Positions 16,449-24,177 of a stretch of 60,114 bases of DNA are shown one piece after another. The translations under genes were made by a program, and so were the position numbers. Position 1 is the stretch's first letter. Each line of letters begins with the position of its first letter. The stretch covers positions 1 to 60,114 of the forward strand of contig JALHRL010000024.1 of the NCBI GenBank assembly GCA_022841465.1, given 5' to 3'. This DNA is from Bacteroidia bacterium (GTDB lineage: Bacteria > Bacteroidota > Bacteroidia > B-17B0 > Aurantibacillaceae). The notes beneath the pieces were generated by a model. The model was not told the DNA's origin and made no database searches. It saw only the letters and a program-made list of their open reading frames with translations.

Positions 16449-17567
16449 TTAACGTTGTGCTTTAGAGTAAAAGTAAAATGCCACAAACGTAAATATAATA
16501 TTCGGAATCCAAACTGCAAGCATAGGCGGTGCAAAACCGGTGGTAGCAATAGTGTTAAATACATACATTAGCATAATATAAATACAACTTAAGGTTAAGC
16601 CTAATGCAATTTGTAAACCTACACCACCTCTTACTTTTCTGGATGAAATAGAAACGCCCATAAGCGTAAGTATTATGGTTGCAAATGGGAAAGACGTTCG
16701 TCGGTACATTTCTACTTCAAAAAATTCTATTTGGTTAGAGCCCCTTTGTTTTTCTTTCCGTATATATTCCTTTAATTCAAAATAGGGCATTACTTCAATT
16801 TTACTTTCGTAGCGCCACATATCAGCTGGTGTAAATTCTATTTTTATTTTTTTGCTTGGGAATTTTGTAACCGTTTGTTTGTAAATGGGCTTTTGATTTT
16901 TTAATGTATCTAATCTGTCTTGTAATATTAGTTTACGTTCAGTTACTTGAAATAAATCCCATTTTTTTTCTAAACTGTCCCATACCATGGTTTCTGCTTC
17001 TAAAAACTCTAATTGTTTAGTGTTAAAAATTTTTTCAATGGTAATTTTTGTTCCGGTATTTATTCTGTTGTCGTAAGATTGAATGTAGAGCAAAGTATGT
17101 GTTCCAATTTTTTTATGGATGTTGCTTTCATCGTTCACATAATTGTTGTTTATCCATTTATCTTCAAAGGCAATTTTAACTTTTGTAAATTTTGGTAAGA
17201 AAAAATGATTAAGTATTAACGATGATAACGCAATTAATCCTGCACCAATTAAATAGGGTCTTACAATTCGTCCAAAACTGGTGCCGCTGCATAAAACGGC
17301 TACAAACTCTGTTTGATGAGCCATTTTTGCAGTAAAAAATATAACCGCAATAAAAGTAAAAAGTGGACTAAACAAATTGGCGTAATAAGGTATAAACATT
17401 AAATAGTAATCAAAAACAACTTCTTTTAAAGGAATATTATCTGTTGTAAACGATTGTATTTTTTCTTTTACGTCAAAAACAATAAATATGAGCAATATAA
17501 GCGTAATGGAAACAAAAAATGTTTTCAAAAACTTTTTTAAAATATATTTATCTAATATACTTAACAC
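16449..17567 (-). CDS. LptF/LptG family permease
   Basis: 372 residues: two N-terminal and one further membrane helix (about 12-33, 52-76, 98-118), a periplasmic jellyroll-like domain of about 150 residues, and three C-terminal helices (about 280-370). YjgP/YjgQ family (PF03739) members form the transmembrane part of the LptBFG lipopolysaccharide extractor. Which of F or G it is cannot be told, and no partner is in the window. It starts immediately after the tgt stop; pairing of tgt and this permease is common in Bacteroidota. Confidence 0.9.
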   Translation of the reverse strand: MLSILDKYILKKFLKTFFVSITLILLIFIVFDVKEKIQSFTTDNIPLKEVVFDYYLMFIPYYANLFSPLFTFIAVIFFTAKMAHQTEFVAVLCSGTSFGRIVRPYLIGAGLIALSSLILNHFFLPKFTKVKIAFEDKWINNNYVNDESNIHKKIGTHTLLYIQSYDNRINTGTKITIEKIFNTKQLEFLEAETMVWDSLEKKWDLFQVTERKLILQDRLDTLKNQKPIYKQTVTKFPSKKIKIEFTPADMWRYESKIEVMPYFELKEYIRKEKQRGSNQIEFFEVEMYRRTSFPFATIILTLMGVSISSRKVRGGVGLQIALGLTLSCIYIMLMYVFNTIATTGFAPPMLAVWIPNIIFTFVAFYFYSKAQR

Positions 17568-18698
17568 TTATAAACGCTCTCCTAATTTAATAACCATTTT
17601 TGTTTTCCACTCATTAAAAGTTCCTTCTTTAATTTTTGTTCGTGCTTCTTTTACCAACCATAAATAAAACGCAAGGTTGTGAATGCTTGCAATTTGTGCT
17701 CCTATCAATTCACCGCAAGCAAACAAATGTCGCAAGTAAGCTTTGCTGTATTTTTTATCAACCTCGCTGGCACCATCTTCTTCAATGGCAGAAAAATCAT
17801 CTTTCCATTTTTCGTTTTTAATATTAATAATGCCATTTTTAGTAAATAATAATCCATGTCGCGCATTACGTGTAGGCATTACGCAATCAAACATATCTAT
17901 ACCCAGTGCAATGCTTTCTAAAATATTTACCGGAGTACCAACGCCCATTAAATAACGCGGTTTATCTTGCGGCAACACGCTACAAACCAATTCTGTCATA
18001 GCATACATATCTTCTGCCGGTTCGCCTACGCTTAAACCGCCAATGGCATTTCCAAAACAATTTTTAGAAGCAATGTATTCGGCAGATTGTAAACGTAAAT
18101 CTTTAAACACACTACCTTGTACAATTGGAAATAAAACTTGTTGGTAATTGTATTTGGGTTGGGTTGAATTAAATCTTTCTACACACCTGTCTAACCAACG
18201 ATGTGTAAGATGCATAGAGTTTTGTGCGTATTTGTATTCGCAAGGGTAGGGCGGGCACTCATCAAAAGCCATTATAATATCAGCACCAATAATACGCTGA
18301 ATATCCATAACACTTTCAGGACTAAAAAAATGTTTACTCCCGTCGATATGACTTTTAAAAGTAGCACCTTCTTCAGAAAGCTTGCGTTGGTTGGACAAAG
18401 AAAATATTTGATAACCTCCGCTATCTGTTAAAATGGGGCGATTCCAGGAGTTGAACTTATGTAAGCCCCCAGCTTTTTCTAACACCTCTAAACCGGGGCG
18501 CAAATACAAATGGTAAGTATTGCCCAAAATAATTTGTGCCTTTATATCGTTTTCAAGTTCATCTTGCTTAACAGCTTTAACGGTACCAACCGTGCCAACA
18601 GGCATAAATATGGGAGTTTCAATGTTGCCATGATCTGTTTCTATTAGTCCGGCACGCGCCTTAGAGAAGGCATCTTTATTTTCTAAGGTAAACTTCAT
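17568..18698 (-). CDS. tgt: tRNA-guanine transglycosylase (queuine tRNA-ribosyltransferase)
   Basis: 376 residues. The TIM-barrel enzyme swaps guanine 34 of Asn, Asp, His and Tyr tRNAs for preQ1. Key motifs: TDSGGYQ at 91-97 with the general base Asp92, VGEPAEDMY, MGVGTPVNILE and the nucleophile segment DMFDCVMPTRNARHG. The zinc-binding C-x-C-x2-C of the E. coli enzyme is absent (the segment reads GASEVDKKYSKAYLRHL), which I recall as usual for Bacteroidota Tgt. It overlaps the HAD gene by 4 bp (ATGA). Confidence 0.97.
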   Translation of the reverse strand: MKFTLENKDAFSKARAGLIETDHGNIETPIFMPVGTVGTVKAVKQDELENDIKAQIILGNTYHLYLRPGLEVLEKAGGLHKFNSWNRPILTDSGGYQIFSLSNQRKLSEEGATFKSHIDGSKHFFSPESVMDIQRIIGADIIMAFDECPPYPCEYKYAQNSMHLTHRWLDRCVERFNSTQPKYNYQQVLFPIVQGSVFKDLRLQSAEYIASKNCFGNAIGGLSVGEPAEDMYAMTELVCSVLPQDKPRYLMGVGTPVNILESIALGIDMFDCVMPTRNARHGLLFTKNGIINIKNEKWKDDFSAIEEDGASEVDKKYSKAYLRHLFACGELIGAQIASIHNLAFYLWLVKEARTKIKEGTFNEWKTKMVIKLGERL

Positions 18699-19381
18699 AC
18701 ACCACTTTGTAAAGTTACATCCATGTTATTTATAATAAAACTGTTTACCTCGCTTAAATTTTTTACTAATTTATCGGCAATTAAAAAGCGTTGGTTATTA
18801 GCTTGCGTATGATCAGGCATTCCTATCACAAACATTTGCGCTGCCTTTGCCGATATAATTCCGTTTACCGAATCTTCAATTGCAATGCAATCGCTTGGGT
18901 TTAATTTTAATTCCTCTGCACATTTTAAATATACCTCGGGGTGGGGTTTACCATAGTTCAAAAATTGGGCAGAAACAATTCCATCAAAATACTTTTTTAT
19001 GTTTAAACGTTTTAAAATTACCTCTACTAAAATTTCGTCAGAGGAAGTAGCTAAACCAATTTTTATTTTTTGCTCTTTTAAAGTTTTTAATAATTCATTT
19101 AACCCGGCTTGCTCTTTTCCTCTGCTTTCAATAAGTTCAATAAGGTTATTTAAAATTTGTTGATTTAAGGCAGATGCACTTTTAATTTCTTTAGGATATA
19201 ACTTTTGCCAAAATAAAATCACTTCATTTAGCCTCATTCCGGTGGTTTTAACGCAATTTTCTTCCGTAAAATTAATTCCGCAATTGCTAAATCCTTTTAT
19301 CATTGCAACGCGCCATAGTGGCTCACTGTCAATTATTACGCCGTCCATATCAAAAATTACAGCTTTGGTTTGGTGCAACAT
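18695..19381 (-). CDS. HAD-superfamily phosphatase (HxpB/beta-phosphoglucomutase-like)
   Basis: 228 residues. HAD motif I FDMDGVIIDSEP (10-21), motif II in LATSSD (about 114-119), the motif III Lys near 146 (GKPHPEVYLKC), and motif IV IEDSVNGIISA. The helical cap between motifs I and II is the C1 type, as in YniC/HxpB sugar-phosphate phosphatases and beta-phosphoglucomutase. Substrate unknown, probably a hexose or hexitol phosphate. It is the first gene of the six-gene minus-strand run and its start codon is about 20 nt downstream of the predicted transcript start. Confidence 0.9.
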   Translation of the reverse strand: MLHQTKAVIFDMDGVIIDSEPLWRVAMIKGFSNCGINFTEENCVKTTGMRLNEVILFWQKLYPKEIKSASALNQQILNNLIELIESRGKEQAGLNELLKTLKEQKIKIGLATSSDEILVEVILKRLNIKKYFDGIVSAQFLNYGKPHPEVYLKCAEELKLNPSDCIAIEDSVNGIISAKAAQMFVIGMPDHTQANNQRFLIADKLVKNLSEVNSFIINNMDVTLQSGV

Positions 19382-19406
19382 TGTTAATTACTTTGTTTAA
19401 TAAATG

Positions 19407-19414
19407 CAAAGATA
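19407..19414 (-). promoter_or_regulatory. -7 box of the HAD-tgt-permease-pyrC operon
   Basis: On the minus strand this reads TATCTTTG, an exact TAnnTTTG. It lies 26-33 bp upstream of the ATG of the HAD phosphatase gene, the first gene of the run that ends at 12855. Confidence 0.6.
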
Positions 19415-19440
19415 GGCTTATTTGACTGCCTTTGCCCTCC

Positions 19441-19448
19441 TAACTTTG
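19441..19448 (+). promoter_or_regulatory. -7 box of the GT2 gene
   Basis: TAACTTTG is an exact TAnnTTTG match 7 bp before the ATG at 19455, with TTTG at 19421-19424 as a candidate -33 element. The transcript would start within a few bases of the ATG, so the message is nearly leaderless. Confidence 0.65.
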
Positions 19449-19454
19449 TAAATT

Positions 19455-20597
19455 ATGCTGTTTTTTGAGTTAATAAAAGAACCATGGTTGCAAATTGCTT
19501 CAGTTGTAGCGGCATTGGCCTTTGTACTAATTATTGTTAATTATATTTCTAATTATTGGGCGCTCGGTTTCTTTAAGCAAACGCACCTTAGTTCCTCCAA
19601 TCAATCGGAACCGGTTAGTGTAATTATTTGCGCTAAAAACGAAGATGAAAACCTAACCGAGTTTTTACCAAAAGTGCTTACTCAAGAATATCCAAATTTT
19701 GAAGTAATTGTGGTAAACGATTGCAGTTACGACAATACAGAAAATGTAATTGATGAATTTGTAAATATTTTCCCGAATTTAAAAAAGGTTACCATTAAAG
19801 AAGATGCTTATTACAAACACGGAAAAAAGTTTGCCATTTTAGTAGGTATTAAAGCGGCTTCATACGAAAATTTGGTTTTTATTGATGCTGATTGTTATCC
19901 GGAAAGTAACCAATGGCTTAAAAATATGGCTGCCGGATTTACTAAAGAAAAAGAAATTGTTTTAGGTTATGGAGCTTATGAAAAACAAGAAGGTTTTTTA
20001 AATAAATTGATTCGCTTTGATTCCTTTTTAATTGCCGCCCAGTATTTAACGGCCGCTATTAAAAATAAAGCGTATATGGGAGTTGGGCGCAATTTGGCGT
20101 ATAAGAAAGATTTATTTTACAGAAACAAAGGCTTCTCTAACCACTACCACATTAATTCCGGTGATGATGATTTATTTGTAAATCAAGTTGCCAATACTAT
20201 TAATACCAATGTTTGCGTAGATAAAAGTGCTATCACTTACTCAAAGGCAAAAGCTACTTTTAAGGCCTGGAAGCTTCAAAAAGCAAGGCACTTAACTACT
20301 TCGCCTCATTATAAATCATCCAGCAAAACACGAATTACCTTTGGTTATTTTACACAGTATTTATTTTGGATGAGTTTAATTCCTTTATTTTTCTCTGTAA
20401 ATACAGCCATTTTAGCTGCAGGTTTATTATTATTAAAAGTCTTTTTTCAATGGTTTATCCTCAGAAAAGCTGCAATTAAGCTAAATGAACCTGATTTATG
20501 GTTGTTAAGTTTTGTGTATGAGTTGCTTCTTTTGCTGATTTATCCTATCTTTCATCTTGCGAAAATAACGTATAAGCCTAATAATTGGACCAACTAG
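19455..20597 (+). CDS. glycosyltransferase family 2 membrane protein
   Basis: 380 residues. An N-terminal membrane helix (about 12-33), then a GT-A domain starting VSVIICAKNEDENL, with a DxD-type metal-binding motif in FIDADCYPES and a catalytic-type acidic patch SGDDDLF. Two or three C-terminal membrane helices (about 300-370) hold it in the inner membrane. It probably forms a polysaccharide or glycolipid; the acceptor is unknown. Its last 13 bp overlap the TTG start of the next sigma factor gene, so the two are translationally coupled. Confidence 0.9.
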   Translation: MLFFELIKEPWLQIASVVAALAFVLIIVNYISNYWALGFFKQTHLSSSNQSEPVSVIICAKNEDENLTEFLPKVLTQEYPNFEVIVVNDCSYDNTENVIDEFVNIFPNLKKVTIKEDAYYKHGKKFAILVGIKAASYENLVFIDADCYPESNQWLKNMAAGFTKEKEIVLGYGAYEKQEGFLNKLIRFDSFLIAAQYLTAAIKNKAYMGVGRNLAYKKDLFYRNKGFSNHYHINSGDDDLFVNQVANTINTNVCVDKSAITYSKAKATFKAWKLQKARHLTTSPHYKSSSKTRITFGYFTQYLFWMSLIPLFFSVNTAILAAGLLLLKVFFQWFILRKAAIKLNEPDLWLLSFVYELLLLLIYPIFHLAKITYKPNNWTN

Positions 20598-21211
20598 ACG
20601 ATAATAGCCATAATAATTTAACCACCAAAGCCTTGTATGATTATAAGCTGGTGCAGTTAGCCATTAAGTCGGGCGACCAAAAAGCGTACGCAGAATTGCT
20701 TACCAGATACCGTGAAAGTGTTTATTTTATGATGCTTAAAATGGTAAACAATAAAGATGACGCGGATGATTTAACCATTGAAGCCTTTGGAAGAGCTTTT
20801 AAGAAATTAGAGCAATACACGCCAAATTACGCCTTTAGTACGTGGTTGTTTAAAATTGCAAGTAACAATGCCATTGATTTTTTAAGGAAGAAAAAGTTAA
20901 CCAATGCGGTTTCTTTAGATTCTCGTGTAGATAATTCTGATTACGATACCTCTAACTTAGTTCGTTCTACCCACCTTAACCCTGAGGAGTTTTATATTAA
21001 AAAACAAAAGGTAGAAATGGTAAGAATGGTTATTGATAAGTTAAAGCCAAAGTACCGCGAACTGGTGGAGTTGTTTTATTTCCAGGAACTTAGTCATGAA
21101 GAAATATCTGAAAAATTAAACCTTCCCATTGGCACAATTAAAGCCCAATTATTTAGGGCCCGCGATTTTTTGTTTGAGTTAATTAAAAACTCTGAGCACG
21201 GTAAAAAGTAA
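20585..21211 (+). CDS. RNA polymerase sigma factor, ECF type
   Basis: 208 residues. Region 2 spans about 40-105 (DADDLTIEAFGRAFKKL, FSTWLFKIASNNAIDFL) and region 4 about 140-200 (YRELVELFYFQELSHEEI, PIGTIKAQLFRARDFL). The frame has TTG at 20585 as first start, inside the end of the GT2 gene; a second TTG lies 15 codons further. No anti-sigma gene follows: rsmG is next, with no gap. Its place between a glycosyltransferase and rsmG resembles a housekeeping-associated sigma factor rather than a signalling pair. Confidence 0.92.
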   Translation: MDQLDDNSHNNLTTKALYDYKLVQLAIKSGDQKAYAELLTRYRESVYFMMLKMVNNKDDADDLTIEAFGRAFKKLEQYTPNYAFSTWLFKIASNNAIDFLRKKKLTNAVSLDSRVDNSDYDTSNLVRSTHLNPEEFYIKKQKVEMVRMVIDKLKPKYRELVELFYFQELSHEEISEKLNLPIGTIKAQLFRARDFLFELIKNSEHGKK

Positions 21212-21835
21212 ATTATCGAACTGATTCAAAAATATTTTCCGAATTTAACACCAAAGCAAATTGAGCAATTTTCTCAATTAAAAGATTTGTATGAACATTG
21301 GAACAATCAAATAAATGTTATTTCGCGCAAAGACATGGATAATTTTTACGAACGCCATGTACTGCATTCTTTAGCAATTGCAAAGGTTTTAAAATTTGCT
21401 CCCGGAACAAAAATTTTAGATGTAGGAACCGGAGGAGGTTTTCCGGGCATTCCACTGGCAATTATGTTTCCCGAGTCGCAATTTCATTTGGTTGATAGTA
21501 TTGGTAAAAAAATTAAGGTGGTAACAGAAGTGGCAAATGCTTTAGAATTAAAAAATCTTTCGGCACAACACGAAAGAGCCGAGAAAGTAAAAGATAAGTA
21601 CCATTTTGTAGTAAGTAGGGCTGTTACCGAGTTTCCTGAGTTTTTAAATTGGATAAAAGATAAATTTTTAAAAGAACAACTAAATTATCTTTCTAACGGT
21701 ATACTTTATTTAAAAGGTGGCGATTTAAAAGAAGAATTTGGCAGGTATTACAGCAAATGCCAGTTTTACGATATTAAAAAGTTTTTTGAAGAAGAGTTTT
21801 TTGAAACAAAAAAGGTGGTGTATTATTCTGTTTGA
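21212..21835 (+). CDS. rsmG: 16S rRNA (guanine-527-N7)-methyltransferase, non-canonical start
   Basis: Class I methyltransferase that adds a methyl to N7 of G527 of 16S rRNA from S-adenosylmethionine. The SAM loop is LDVGTGGGFPGIPLA, followed by FHLVDSIGKK and VVSRAVTEF. An ATG- or TTG-based reading would start at TTG 21287 and miss the conserved first helix. The in-frame sequence from 21212 translates to IIELIQKYFPNLTPKQ and continues into LYEHWNNQINVISRKD, giving about 207 residues, the normal family length. An in-frame TAA at 21209-21211 (the sigma stop) rules out an earlier start, so initiation must use ATT 21212, ATC 21215 or CTG 21221. Confidence 0.9.
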   Translation: MIELIQKYFPNLTPKQIEQFSQLKDLYEHWNNQINVISRKDMDNFYERHVLHSLAIAKVLKFAPGTKILDVGTGGGFPGIPLAIMFPESQFHLVDSIGKKIKVVTEVANALELKNLSAQHERAEKVKDKYHFVVSRAVTEFPEFLNWIKDKFLKEQLNYLSNGILYLKGGDLKEEFGRYYSKCQFYDIKKFFEEEFFETKKVVYYSV

Positions 21836-21995
21836 TTTTTTTTAACCTTGTTATATGTGTTTTTTTTCTTTTCTCTCTCAATTGTTTTATTCTTTCGTTT
21901 AAAAAGATTAAAAAATACAAAAACTTTATCATAAACTTGAACTACTGTTTTGAAATATCTTCGTTTATTTGTAACTTCACTAAAAGATTTAAACC

Positions 21996-22241
21996 ATGAA
22001 ATCATCAAGTCTACAGTTAAGAAAAATTAGCCTCATAGAGTATTTGTTGGGAATTCAAGATGAGAAAATTTTTGATAAAGTTGAATCTACCATCCATAAA
22101 AGTTTAAAATCTGTAAAGCCTGTAGATATTGTTTTTACAAAAGAGGAACTTGTTGAAAGAGCCGAATTTTCAAATAAGCAAATAAAAAAGGGTCATGTAT
22201 TAAATCAAAAAGAATTGGAAGATCAATCTAAAAATTGGTGA
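21996..22241 (+). CDS. putative antitoxin of a ParE-type toxin-antitoxin pair
   Basis: 81 residues, no membrane segment, charged and mostly helical. The C-terminal half (VFTKEELVERAEFSNKQIKK) resembles the toxin-wrapping tail of short antitoxins seen before ParE-family genes in Bacteroidota; an N-terminal DNA-binding fold cannot be confirmed. It ends 4 bp before the toxin gene, the usual coupled arrangement, and should autorepress the pair. An AT-rich 160-bp spacer with a TATCTTCG word (one mismatch to the -7 box) precedes it. Antitoxin identity rests mainly on position. Confidence 0.7.
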   Translation: MKSSSLQLRKISLIEYLLGIQDEKIFDKVESTIHKSLKSVKPVDIVFTKEELVERAEFSNKQIKKGHVLNQKELEDQSKNW

Positions 22242-22245
22242 TCTC

Positions 22246-22563
22246 ATGAGGCAAATTATTTGGACCAATTTTGCAATTACTGAGTTAAAAAACATCTTTC
22301 TTTATTATCGAATGGTTGCAGGTTCTAAAATCGCCGATAAAATTCTAAAATCTATTTTTTCTGCAACAAAACCTTTAATAAAACATCCGCTTGTTGGTGT
22401 ATTAGAAGAAAATCTAACTGACTTAAAACAAGGGCATCGCTATATTGTTGAAGGTAATTACAAAATTATTTACCGAATTATTGATAATAATATTTATATA
22501 GTTGACGTTTTTGATTGTAGACAAAATCCAAGAAAAATGAAAAGGAGGAACACGTCCAAATAA
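22246..22563 (+). CDS. RelE/ParE-family toxin
   Basis: 105 residues. The family order is present: an N-terminal strand with IIWTNFAITELKNIF, a two-helix hairpin, KHPLVGVLEENL, then GHRYIVEGNYKIIYRI and NIYIVDVFDCRQNP, the last strand with the usual Arg-x-Asn-Pro ending. ParE-type members poison gyrase and RelE-type cut mRNA; the absence of clear RelE catalytic residues favours the ParE side, but this is not settled. Start at ATG 22246. It forms a two-gene operon with the preceding antitoxin. Confidence 0.88.
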   Translation: MRQIIWTNFAITELKNIFLYYRMVAGSKIADKILKSIFSATKPLIKHPLVGVLEENLTDLKQGHRYIVEGNYKIIYRIIDNNIYIVDVFDCRQNPRKMKRRNTSK

Positions 22564-22592
22564 TCAACTGTTTTCATTTTATTTGCCTGAAA

Positions 22593-23009
22593 TCAATCTA
22601 AAAAGCTTTTAACAGCCAATTCATAACTCTTCAATCCAAAACCGCTAATGCTGCCTTTGCATTTTGCTCCTAAAAAGGAAACATGCCTAAAATCTTCCCT
22701 TGCAAAAATGTTGCTAATGTGCACCTCAATAACCGGTGTTTGAATGGCGGCAACAGCATCTGCCAAGGCTACCGAGGTGTGCGTATAGCCTCCTGCATTT
22801 AAAATAATTCCATCAAATGAAAAACCAACCTGATGCAATTTGTTAATTAGTTCACCTTCTACATTGCTTTGATAATATTCAAATTCAACTGCCGGAAACA
22901 TTTTCTTTAAGTCAGAAAAATAAGTTTCAAAATTGGTTTGTCCATAAGTTGATACCTCTCTTGTTCCCAAAAGGTTTAAATTTGGACCATTAATAATTGC
23001 AATTTTCAT
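22593..23009 (-). CDS. aroQ: type II 3-dehydroquinate dehydratase
   Basis: 138 residues, the usual AroQ length. Signatures: NGPNLNLLGTRE at 8-19 with the catalytic Tyr a few residues later (STYG), QSNVEGELINKL, the substrate loop ILNAGGYTHTSVALADA with its His, and EVHISNIFAREDFRHVS. It removes water from 3-dehydroquinate in the shikimate pathway in the cytosol. It is divergent from xerD with only 44 bp between start codons, so their promoters overlap. A convergent neighbour, the toxin gene, ends 29 bp away. Confidence 0.97.
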   Translation of the reverse strand: MKIAIINGPNLNLLGTREVSTYGQTNFETYFSDLKKMFPAVEFEYYQSNVEGELINKLHQVGFSFDGIILNAGGYTHTSVALADAVAAIQTPVIEVHISNIFAREDFRHVSFLGAKCKGSISGFGLKSYELAVKSFLD

Positions 23010-23053
23010 AACGTTACCAAAGATACAAAATCCCTTTTATTGAATTCATTTAT

Positions 23054-23968
23054 TTGAGCAATTGGAATACATATTTAACGCGCTTTAAGCAGTATCTTCA
23101 GTTAGAAAAATCGCTGTCTAAAAATTCTATTGAGGCTTATACGCAAGATTTAACCAAACTAATGCAGTATTCTGAATTGTTTTTGAATAAACAAAGTCCC
23201 GATAAATTTACCTACAAACAACTTTTGGCTTTTGTACTTTGGCTTTCTGATTTGGGCATTTCTCCTGCATCGCAAGCTCGTGTTATTTCGGGAATTAAAG
23301 CTTTTTACAAATTTTTGGTTTTAGAAAACGATATTCCTTCCAGTCCTGCTGATTTAATTGAAGCGCCTAAACTAGGACGAAAACTGCCCGTTTACTTGAA
23401 TGTTCATGAAATTGATAAAATGTTAGAACAAATTGACAGAAGTACACCGGAAGGCGAACGTAATTTAAGTATGATTGAAACGCTTTATGGCTGTGGATTG
23501 CGCGTTAGTGAGTTAGTAAATTTAAAGATTAGTAATTTGCGCTTAAAAGAAGGTTATGTTAAAGTAAGCGGCAAAGGAAGTAAAGAAAGATTGGTGCCAA
23601 TAGGCAATCTGGCTACAAAATATATAAATCAATATTTAAGTAAAATAAGACCTACTATTCCGGTTAAAAAAAGCGCTGAAGATATTTTGTACCTGAACCG
23701 AAGAGGAAACAAACTAAGCAGGGTAATGGTATTTTATATTATTAAAGATTTGGCAGAAAAAGCGGGTATTAAAAAGAAATTGAGTCCGCATACCATGCGC
23801 CATTCCTTTGCCACCCATTTGGTGGAAGGAGGAGCTGATTTAAGGGCTGTTCAGGAAATGCTAGGGCACGAAAGCATTACAACCACCGAAATTTATACGC
23901 ACTTAGACAAGCATTATTTAAGAGAAAATATTTTAAGTTTTCATCCCAGAAACAAAAAAAGGAATTAA
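23054..23968 (+). CDS. xerD: tyrosine recombinase XerD
   Basis: 304 residues. N-terminal SAM-like domain (about 1-95), catalytic domain after. Catalytic residues visible: R150 (GLRVSEL), K174 (SGKGSKER), H246 and R249 (HTMRHSFATH), H272 (LGHESITTTEIYTH) and nucleophile Y281. It resolves chromosome dimers at dif with XerC; a Bacteroidota XerD usually serves this housekeeping role, and no integrase-type neighbours are present. Start is TTG at 23054, the only one giving the complete N-terminal domain. It is divergent from aroQ. Confidence 0.93.
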   Translation: MSNWNTYLTRFKQYLQLEKSLSKNSIEAYTQDLTKLMQYSELFLNKQSPDKFTYKQLLAFVLWLSDLGISPASQARVISGIKAFYKFLVLENDIPSSPADLIEAPKLGRKLPVYLNVHEIDKMLEQIDRSTPEGERNLSMIETLYGCGLRVSELVNLKISNLRLKEGYVKVSGKGSKERLVPIGNLATKYINQYLSKIRPTIPVKKSAEDILYLNRRGNKLSRVMVFYIIKDLAEKAGIKKKLSPHTMRHSFATHLVEGGADLRAVQEMLGHESITTTEIYTHLDKHYLRENILSFHPRNKKRN

Positions 23969-24000
23969 GTGTTAACTTTATAAGGTATTTCGGATGCTAA

Positions 24001-24120
24001 TTTTACCGAGATGCCGCGCCAGGGATTGCAGCGAAAATACTTTTTGCCATTTTCAGGCAAAAAGATTGTAGCGAAAAGCCCGGTGCCCCGAGCTCCTAAG
24101 TTTCAGTGGCGAGGGGCAGG
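24001..24120. repeat. GC-rich structured intergenic element
   Basis: The 209-bp gap between xerD and ispH has an unusually GC-rich block. GATTGCAGCGAAAA at 24024-24037 recurs as GATTGTAGCGAAAA at 24064-24077. Between them lies an 8-bp hairpin, TTTTTGCC (24041-24048) with GGCAAAAA (24056-24063). A second hairpin pairs TGCCCC near 24084 with GGGGCA near 24113. From memory, words of this kind recur between genes in many Bacteroidota; I could not verify this. Confidence 0.6.
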
Positions 24121-24177
24121 CGCCCAAATAAAATGAAAGATAAATAAACTGTAAACCAATAGAACCAATATCAAGAA

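Noticed and set aside
17568-18698. Tgt without the C-x-C-x2-C zinc site
   Set aside because: At first it looked like a loss of function, but I recall the same replacement in other Bacteroidota Tgt, so it is a lineage trait.
23054-23968. XerD gene as a sign of an integrated element
   Set aside because: Full housekeeping-type XerD next to aroQ and ispH with no attachment repeats or other mobile genes.
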